From: Clostridia bacterium
GTDB taxonomy: Bacteria > Bacillota > Clostridia > Oscillospirales > CAG-272
DNA: 64,000 bases
Assembly: GCA_017942005.1 (NCBI GenBank)
Contig: JAGAVJ010000027.1
Coordinates: forward strand, 124,001 to 188,000
Direction of reading: 5' to 3'
Shown here: positions 58,745 to 64,000 of the stretch, one piece after another
Layout: every line of letters starts with the position of its first letter
How positions within the stretch are numbered: position 1 is the stretch's first letter
Translations under genes and position numbers: made by a program
Notes under the pieces: model-generated
Seen by the model: only the letters and a program-made list of their open reading frames with translations
The model's database searches: none
What the model was told of the DNA's origin: nothing

Positions 58745-59206
58745 ATGTCCGATATAAACGATAAAGCGCCGGGAAAAAAGCCCGCCGCAAAAAGGAAAAA
58801 AACGACCGTGAATCCGCCTTCCCCTGAGCTGGCAGCCGATGTGCAGCCAGTTCAGAACAAGGAAGCGATTACGGCAGAAACAACGCAGGCGGAACAACAG
58901 ATTTCCGCCAACACGGAGGTAAAAAAAATGACAAATCAGGCACTTGGTATGATTGAAACCAGAGGTCTTGTTGCAGCCATTGAAGCTGCAGATGCAATGC
59001 TGAAGGCAGCAAATGTAGAACTTGTCGGAACAGAAAAGATCGGCTCCGGTCTCGTATCCGTCATGGTGCGCGGCGATGTCGGCGCTGTAAAATCCGCTGT
59101 AGAAGCAGGCGCTTCTTCTGCTGAACGCTTGGGTGAAGTCATTGCAACCCATGTCATCCCGCGTCCTCACGACGATGTGGAAAAGATTCTCCCCATCCTC
59201 AAATAA
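58745..59206 (+). CDS. BMC-H shell protein with 61-residue extension and inner start
   Basis: 153 residues. The first 61 are basic and disordered ([15 protein letters not shown], then Glu/Ala/Gln-rich). Residues 62-153 are a canonical BMC-H domain nearly identical to the protein at 57866. An in-frame ATG at 58928 follows GGAGGT by seven bases, better than the site for the first start. The gene probably makes two products, a long tile and a normal 92-residue tile, as pduB does with PduB and PduB'. The extension would face the lumen and might bind cargo or nucleic acid. Confidence 0.88.
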   Translation: MSDINDKAPGKKPAAKRKKTTVNPPSPELAADVQPVQNKEAITAETTQAEQQISANTEVKKMTNQALGMIETRGLVAAIEAADAMLKAANVELVGTEKIGSGLVSVMVRGDVGAVKSAVEAGASSAERLGEVIATHVIPRPHDDVEKILPILK

Positions 59207-59209
59207 TTT

Positions 59210-59485
59210 ATGATTATCGGAAAAGTTATCGGCAGTGTTGTCGCCACACGCAAAAATGAAAAGCTCATCGGTTCAAAATTTCTGATCATCGAATCTCTGA
59301 AAGACATGAAGCAGGATGAGACGGGCGATAAATTCGTTGCCGTTGACGTAATCGGTGCCGGAATCGGAGACGTCGTTATGGTCGCCCGCGGCAGTGCAGC
59401 AAGACTTGCCTGTGACCGCCAGGACGCACCGTGCGACGCCGCCGTTGTCGGCATTATAGACGATGGCACACAATTGGAGAAATAA
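59210..59485 (+). CDS. BMC-P vertex protein, EutN/CcmL family
   Basis: 91 residues. MIIGKVIGSVVATRKNEKLIG at the start, LIIESL, VDVIGAGIGDVVMVARGSAAR and AAVVGIIDD are the family marks. It forms pentamers that cap the shell vertices and is the only such gene in the operon. It starts three bases after the stop of the long BMC-H gene. Confidence 0.93.
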   Translation: MIIGKVIGSVVATRKNEKLIGSKFLIIESLKDMKQDETGDKFVAVDVIGAGIGDVVMVARGSAARLACDRQDAPCDAAVVGIIDDGTQLEK

Positions 59486-59489
59486 TGTC

Positions 59490-59601
59490 TGAAAATCAAA
59501 TTTCAGACTGTGTTTTGTGGCTTGCCGCCAGCAAGCGGGCGTGCCACAATTCCGCATTAGAAAGGAAATAACTTTTACTTTGCAAAAGTTATGGTCATAA
59601 T
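59490..59601 (+). promoter_or_regulatory. Multi-hairpin leader and 4-codon ORF before pduS
   Basis: TCTGAAAATCAAATTTCAGA, CTGTGTTTTGTGGC, GCCGCCAGCAAGCGGGCG, GCCACAATTCCGCATTAG, SD AAAGGA (59561-59566), hairpin ATAACTTTT-ACTTTGC-AAAAGTTAT (59568-59592). An ATG at 59591 opens Met-Val-Ile-Ile and its TGA (59603-59605) overlaps the pduS ATG, allowing coupled initiation. Confidence 0.7.
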
Positions 59602-60930
59602 ATGAATTTAACTGAACTTTCAAGCCTTATGCAGAATGCTGGTGTCGCAGGTGCAGGCGGCGCAGGATTTCCCTCCTACGCAAAATTAAATGCCGCAGCC
59701 GACACGATCATTCTGAACTGTGCAGAGTGTGAACCTCTGTTGAAGCTGCACAGACAGGTTCTGGCAAAGTACGCAAATGAGATTCTGGCAACCTTGACCG
59801 TCATTGCAGATGCAGTAGATGCACAAAGCATTATCATTGCAGTCAAGCCGCACTATACGGAAACAGTAAAAGCTGTGGAAGCTGTCATTGCAAACTATCC
59901 CAAGGCAAAAATCGGGCTGCTTCCCGAGGTATATCCGGCAGGCGATGAAGTGGTCACCATTTACGAAACAACAGGCCGCGTTGTCCGCCCAGGTGCACTG
60001 CCGATTACCGTCGGCGTTACCGTGTATAATGTAGAAACGGTATATAATATCTACCGTGCGCTGCATGAGGCTGCACCTGTAACCGAAAAATATGTCACCG
60101 TCACAGGCGAAGTACAGAATCCCATTACGCTGAAGGTCCCGCTTGGAACCGCATACAGTACGCTGATTGCACTTGCAGGCGGCGCAACCGTAAAGGATTA
60201 CAAGCTGGTCGGCGGCGGTCCTATGACAGGACGTATTGTTGCTGAATCTGATGTTGTTACAAAAACATCAAACGCAATCCTTGTGCTTCCTTCCGACCAT
60301 TATGTCATACGGAAGAAGACGTCTAAGATCACCATTGATATGAAGCGGGCAATGGCGGCCTGCTGTCAGTGCCGGATGTGCACGGATCTTTGCTCCCGCC
60401 ATCTGCTTGGTCATCCGATTGAACCGCATCTCTTTATGAGAAGCGCAACCTCCGGTGTGACAAAGGATCTCGCTCCATTTATGAATACGATGTACTGTTC
60501 ACAGTGCGGTCTTTGCGAAATGTACGCCTGCGGACAGGGATTATCTCCCAGAACACTGATCGGTGAGTATAAAAACGGTCTGCGTGCAAACGGCATCAAG
60601 CCTGATCCCAACGTTGAAATGGGTCCCGTCAGTGAAAACCGCTCGGGCCGTATGGTTCCGGTAGATCGCCTGACTGCCCGTCTGGGACTGTCGGCATACG
60701 ATAAACCGGCGCCCATTGCAGAAGAAACCGTCAAACCGGATGTTGTGAAAATTATGATGAGCCAGAATATCGGTGTTCCCGCTTCTCCATGTGTCAAGCT
60801 GGGCGATGCTGTCACCGTGGGTGAAATCATCGGTCAGGCAGCACAGGGAAAGCTCTCCATGCCGGTGCATGCGTCCATTTCCGGCACGGTGGTAGAGGTT
60901 GCTGACAAGTACATCGTAATCCGCGCATAA
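59602..60930 (+). CDS. pduS: PduS-like flavin/iron-sulfur electron carrier
   Basis: 442 residues related to RnfC and NADH dehydrogenase 51-kDa subunit. An N-terminal Gly-rich FMN/NADH part has GVAGAGGAGFPSYAKL and ILNCAECEP. Two 4Fe-4S motifs are ACCQCRMCTDLCSRH near residue 255 and YCSQCGLCEMYAC near 300, and the end has a biotinyl-lipoyl-like MPVHASISGTVVEV segment. In cobalamin compartments PduS reduces B12; here the dehydratase is B12-free, so it more likely passes electrons with PduT across the shell. Confidence 0.92.
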   Translation: MNLTELSSLMQNAGVAGAGGAGFPSYAKLNAAADTIILNCAECEPLLKLHRQVLAKYANEILATLTVIADAVDAQSIIIAVKPHYTETVKAVEAVIANYPKAKIGLLPEVYPAGDEVVTIYETTGRVVRPGALPITVGVTVYNVETVYNIYRALHEAAPVTEKYVTVTGEVQNPITLKVPLGTAYSTLIALAGGATVKDYKLVGGGPMTGRIVAESDVVTKTSNAILVLPSDHYVIRKKTSKITIDMKRAMAACCQCRMCTDLCSRHLLGHPIEPHLFMRSATSGVTKDLAPFMNTMYCSQCGLCEMYACGQGLSPRTLIGEYKNGLRANGIKPDPNVEMGPVSENRSGRMVPVDRLTARLGLSAYDKPAPIAEETVKPDVVKIMMSQNIGVPASPCVKLGDAVTVGEIIGQAAQGKLSMPVHASISGTVVEVADKYIVIRA

Positions 60931-61050
60931 ATACGCTTTATGCCATCGGTTTTGTCTGAACGGACGTTTTCAGGCAAGGTGAAAAGACAAAGATGTGCGG
61001 GTATCGTTTGATTTTCGCAGACGCAGTCTTAACACCCTGTTTAATCCCCC

Positions 61051-61089
61051 AAAGAAAGGAAGCTTTGCTTTGCAAAGCAAGGTTATATC
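61051..61089 (+). promoter_or_regulatory. SD-hairpin-start leader of pduT
   Basis: AAAGGA (61055-61060), hairpin GCTTTGC-TTT-GCAAAGC (61062-61078), then AAGGTTATATC and the ATG at 61090. AAGG after the hairpin might act as a second ribosome site. Confidence 0.6.
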
Positions 61090-61638
61090 ATGAGTAAAGC
61101 AATCGGCATGGTTGAAAGCCAGACGATCTCAACTGGTATGCAGGCAGCAGATTTAATGCTGAAAACCGCAGAGGTTGAAATCATCGAAAGTCAGCCTGTT
61201 TGTCCGGGAAAATACATCGTTTTGATCTCCGGCGATCTGAGTGCAGTCAGAGCATCTGTTGATGCGGCAAAGGCAGCATTCAGTTCCAAGATTATCGGTT
61301 CCTTTGTACTCGGCAATCCCCATGAAAGCATCTTCCCGGCGATTTACGGTGCATCCGACGTCGGAGATGTCAAGGCACTGGGTACCATGGAAACCTTCAA
61401 TTCCGCTGCTGCAATTGTTGCAGCCGATGCTGCAGCGAAAACATCTATGGTCAATTTAATTGAGCTTCGCCTCGCACGCGGTATGTGCGGAAAATCTTAT
61501 CTGCTTCTTACCGGTGACGTTGCAGCAGTTACCGCAGCAATCGAACGCGCAGAGCAGGTCGCATCCGAAGAAGGCATGATGCTCGACAGCGCCGTCATCC
61601 CCAATCCCGACAAGAGACTGTGGGATTCCATTTTATAA
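61090..61638 (+). CDS. pduT: PduT-like BMC-T shell protein with Fe-S site
   Basis: 182 residues, two BMC domains in tandem (about 1-88 and 95-182), forming trimers that mimic hexamers. Cys38 in SQPVCPGKYIV falls exactly at the position where Salmonella PduT holds a 4Fe-4S cluster in the trimer pore. It probably passes electrons through the shell to or from PduS, which is the gene before it. The ATG follows the leader hairpin at 61062. Confidence 0.92.
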   Translation: MSKAIGMVESQTISTGMQAADLMLKTAEVEIIESQPVCPGKYIVLISGDLSAVRASVDAAKAAFSSKIIGSFVLGNPHESIFPAIYGASDVGDVKALGTMETFNSAAAIVAADAAAKTSMVNLIELRLARGMCGKSYLLLTGDVAAVTAAIERAEQVASEEGMMLDSAVIPNPDKRLWDSIL

Positions 61639-61747
61639 TTAAAATTTAAGGCAATACCGCATCATTCTAAGCATGCAGATACGTATTTGGGGCAGCAGCC
61701 GAAAATTGTGCGGTATTCGTATTACCTTAAGGTTATCTTAAATCGAC

Positions 61748-62890
61748 ATGCAAAAATTCTATATAAAAACAAAAGTCTGCTCCGGCGACGACGCCATGCA
61801 GGTACTCGGTATGTTTAAAGGCAAAAATGCCGTTATTTTTACCGATGCCTTTATGGTGAAATCCGGTGCAGCTGACAGAATTGCAGGATATCTAAGTCAA
61901 TGTCGATCTGTCAAAATTTTTGATGAAATCAAACCGGATCCTCCGATTGAGCTGATTGCAAGCGGCATGGCGTTTCTATTGGAAGCAGATGCCGATGTTG
62001 TTGTCGCGCTGGGCGGCGGCTCCTCTATTGATGCGGCAAAAGCAACCATTCTGATGGCAAAACGTTCCGGCGCAAAGGAACGTATCAAATTGGTTGCCAT
62101 TCCCACAACAAGCGGCACCGGTTCTGAGGTGACAGACTTTGCTGTCATTACCGATACGCAGAAGGGAATTAAATATCCGCTTGTGGATGATGAACTTCTG
62201 CCGGATATCGCAATTATGGATCCAACGCTTGTGGTATCCGCACCGCCGCGTATCACAGCCGATACCGGATTTGATGTCATTACACATGCACTGGAAGCAT
62301 ATATTTCTACAAAAGCAAGCGATTACTCCGATGCATTGGCGGAAAAAGCGCTGGAGCTTGCTTTTGTATATCTGCCAAAAGCGTATATGGATGGCTCTGA
62401 CCTTGTGGCGCGTGAAAAGATGCATACCGCATCCTGTCTTGCCGGTATGGCCTTCAATGCGGTTTCGCTTGGCATCAATCACGGTATTGCACACCAGCTC
62501 GGTGCAAAGTTCCATATTCCGCATGGCAGAGCCAACGCGATGCTGCTTCCGTATGTCATGCGGTACAATGCAGATTTAAACGCCAATTTCGGTGCAAAAT
62601 CCGAAACGCGCGCTTCTGTCAGACTGGCACATATTGCGCAGCGAATCGGTCTTTGCGGCGTTGATACCAATGCACTTGTGCTTTCGCTGGTACGTCATCT
62701 GAATTATATGTTAAAAATGACAGATACACCGATAACACTCAAAGATGCCGGCGTCACAAAGGAAGCATATGAGGCAGAAAAACCGGCAATCATAGAAGCA
62801 GCATTGAAGGATGCATGCACAGCGACCAATCCGCGTCCTGTAACACCCGAAGATGTTGATGCAATTTTGTCAAATCTCGCAAGATGGTAA
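61748..62890 (+). CDS. Iron alcohol dehydrogenase, PduQ-like
   Basis: 380 residues of the group III Fe-dependent dehydrogenases. LGGGSSIDAAKA near residue 95, PTTSGTGSEVTDFAV near 133, and the iron-ligand region GINHGIAHQLGAKFHIPHGRANAM near 240 (split in the family as two His motifs) are present. In this operon it should reduce propionaldehyde to 1-propanol and recycle NAD inside the shell. There is no obvious cargo tag; PduQ proteins usually enter by binding PduP, which is missing here. The ribosome site is weak, with AAGG 17 bases upstream after a long hairpin. Confidence 0.9.
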   Translation: MQKFYIKTKVCSGDDAMQVLGMFKGKNAVIFTDAFMVKSGAADRIAGYLSQCRSVKIFDEIKPDPPIELIASGMAFLLEADADVVVALGGGSSIDAAKATILMAKRSGAKERIKLVAIPTTSGTGSEVTDFAVITDTQKGIKYPLVDDELLPDIAIMDPTLVVSAPPRITADTGFDVITHALEAYISTKASDYSDALAEKALELAFVYLPKAYMDGSDLVAREKMHTASCLAGMAFNAVSLGINHGIAHQLGAKFHIPHGRANAMLLPYVMRYNADLNANFGAKSETRASVRLAHIAQRIGLCGVDTNALVLSLVRHLNYMLKMTDTPITLKDAGVTKEAYEAEKPAIIEAALKDACTATNPRPVTPEDVDAILSNLARW

Positions 62891-62969
62891 ACTGCACCCT
62901 ACAAGCAGCAATCGAAGATGTTTGATGCATTTTATCAAATTTGCAAGAAAATAAACCGTGCCCTGCAAG
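62849..62969. repeat. Tandem duplication of the dehydrogenase 3' end
   Basis: Bases 62849-62905, which encode the last residues and stop of the Fe-dehydrogenase, recur with about a dozen changes at 62914-62969. The second copy is out of use and looks like a decayed duplication remnant. Confidence 0.6.
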
Positions 62970-62989
62970 GCACATGATACAAAGAAGGG

Positions 62990-63116
62990 CTCACGAAGTG
63001 ATCCTAATTCGGCGTTTTCACTGTGAATTTTGTTAAAAATGCGCAGTGAAATTTCGCTTGGAAAAGCGAAAAGGCGAATTTTATAGGATGGAGCATGTTC
63101 ATGCGACAGCCCGTGT
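62990..63116 (-). repeat. Dispersed multi-hairpin repeat, copy 2
   Basis: Reverse complement of the unit at 25018-25150, with the same hairpins TTCGCTTTTCCAAGCGAA, TTTCACTGCG/CACAGTGAAA and GATCACTTCGTGA. It lies between the microcompartment operon and the lipoprotein gene. Confidence 0.65.
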
Positions 63117-63176
63117 TCCTATATTACCTCATGTAATACAATTCATGAAAAGCATATGCTGAAAGGAATTTTTATC

Positions 63177-63851
63177 ATGAAAAAACAACTTGCATTTATC
63201 ATGGCTGCTCTCCTCGCACTTTCCGCCTCTGCGTTATCCGCATGCAGCAGCGGTGATGATGAAAAAACCACCGATACGCAGAAGCAGACAGATGCAATAA
63301 CCACCACAGCACCTGCGGTAACAGAACCCGTTACCACAGAAGCCGTAACCGAAGCACCGAAACGTGATTCCTATGAATATATTGCTACCTATACGGAAGG
63401 TGACCGTTCTCCCATTGATCTGAAAAACGGTACAAGCTCTGTTGCAGCACACTTTGTCGTAAAGGAAGGATTCTTAGAATCCGTTTCCGCCAACTGTCCC
63501 AGCTGGAGCGACGATGTCGGTAACCTGACAATGAAGATTTATAAATGGGATACCGATTATGAAACCACCATCGCGGCAGAACCGGTTGCCACGGAAACCT
63601 TTGTCGATTACGAAGACAACTCGACGTTAGCCATTGAGCTGGCAACAGAAGATCGCCGCGGACTGGAAGCTGGAGAATATCTCTGGTTCTTGGGAGACGG
63701 CGAAGACAGCGCAGGCTCCGGCGTCGGCGTCTGGGCTTCTGCATTCCCGGAAGAGGAAGAAGCAATTCTCGGTTTGTATAAAAACGGCAAGGAGTACACC
63801 TCCGGTCCTTCTTTTGAATGTGACATTACCGTTGTTATTCCCGCAGAATAA
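63177..63851 (+). CDS. Lipoprotein of unknown function
   Basis: 224 residues. Signal peptide and lipobox ALSAC (Cys23) are followed by a Thr/Glu-rich stalk to about residue 60 and a beta-rich domain (LKNGTSSVAAHFVVKEGFLESV, LTMKIYKWDTDYETTI, GLEAGEYLWFLGDG). The domain resembles small carbohydrate-binding-like sandwiches but I recognise no family. GAAAGGA precedes the ATG at 63177 by nine bases, so the frame open further upstream is not used. It is separated from the microcompartment operon by a repeat and has its own terminator. Confidence 0.78.
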   Translation: MKKQLAFIMAALLALSASALSACSSGDDEKTTDTQKQTDAITTTAPAVTEPVTTEAVTEAPKRDSYEYIATYTEGDRSPIDLKNGTSSVAAHFVVKEGFLESVSANCPSWSDDVGNLTMKIYKWDTDYETTIAAEPVATETFVDYEDNSTLAIELATEDRRGLEAGEYLWFLGDGEDSAGSGVGVWASAFPEEEEAILGLYKNGKEYTSGPSFECDITVVIPAE

Positions 63852-63898
63852 GCATCCCCTTTCTTGTGTATCGTTACACAACAGTAAGTGAATAAAGA

Positions 63899-63937
63899 AG
63901 CGCTGCGGAACATCGGATTGCTCTGCAGCGTTTTTTC
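63899..63937 (+). terminator. Rho-independent terminator of lipoprotein gene
   Basis: CGCTGCGGA (63901-63909) pairs with TCTGCAGCG (63922-63930) with one mismatch and TTTTTT follows. Confidence 0.75.
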
Positions 63938-64000
63938 TTTATGATTTATGTGTATCGCTTTACATTTTACGATACGACAACCTTTTTAAAGTTCTTCTTG

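Overview
The window reads as chromosome from a spore-forming, anaerobic Clostridia-type Firmicute, probably a gut Oscillospirales/Lachnospirales-like lineage. The reasons are the spore genes gpr, spoIIP and pdaA, near-consensus sigma-A promoters, strong AAAGGAG ribosome sites, a B12-dependent methionine synthase without a reactivation domain, a PPi-type phosphofructokinase and many secreted lipoproteins. No rRNA, tRNA, CRISPR array, prophage or transposase gene was recognised.

Layout. 0-6 kb: the end of a solute-binding lipoprotein gene, then a minus-strand operon of a methionine-gamma-lyase-like enzyme, a GH78 rhamnosidase-like enzyme and manA. 6-11 kb: murD, serC-serA and a PHP phosphoesterase. 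11.5-21.5 kb: another solute-binding lipoprotein, a DnaA-box-like cluster, and a long minus-strand sugar-acid/6-deoxysugar block (uxuA, uxuB, GH43-like, fucU, Gfo/Idh oxidoreductase, AraC regulator, rhaA). 21.5-35 kb: a zinc-ribbon membrane protein, an amidase, spoIIP, gpr, metF-metH, a membrane protein, a degenerate MocR-type regulator, and two polysaccharide deacetylases (one PdaA). 35-49 kb: glpP, argG-argH, small membrane and GNAT proteins, two tandem solute-binding lipoproteins, another lipoprotein, PPi-PFK and a secreted SGNH hydrolase.

49.2-62.9 kb is a glycyl-radical bacterial microcompartment operon driven from one good promoter: HAD phosphatase, propanediol/glycerol-dehydratase-type glycyl radical enzyme, its activase, a EutS/PduU-like shell protein, EutP/PduV, a class II aldolase with a C-terminal cargo tag, a GlcG/PduO-C-like protein and a zinc alcohol dehydrogenase each with an N-terminal tag, four BMC-domain shell genes, EutN, PduS, PduT and a PduQ-like Fe-alcohol dehydrogenase. 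With rhaA, fucU and rhamnosidase nearby, the picture is L-rhamnose/L-fucose -> L-lactaldehyde -> 1,2-propanediol -> propionaldehyde -> 1-propanol inside a shell. No CoA-acylating aldehyde dehydrogenase (PduP) or PduL is present in the window, so the encoded lumen pathway is purely reductive as far as can be seen, with PduS/PduT as possible electron conduit.

The least explained signal is not a protein. At least a dozen genes carry a perfect or near-perfect hairpin between the Shine-Dalgarno and the start codon, often followed by a conserved TTATGGTCATAA segment with an extra ATG, and often preceded by two or three more hairpins. The leaders occur before unrelated genes, one copy is orphaned, and one gene has the leader without the last hairpin. 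Separate dispersed repeats include a MITE-like element with 15-bp terminal inverted repeats and a 7-bp target duplication at the argG stop codon.
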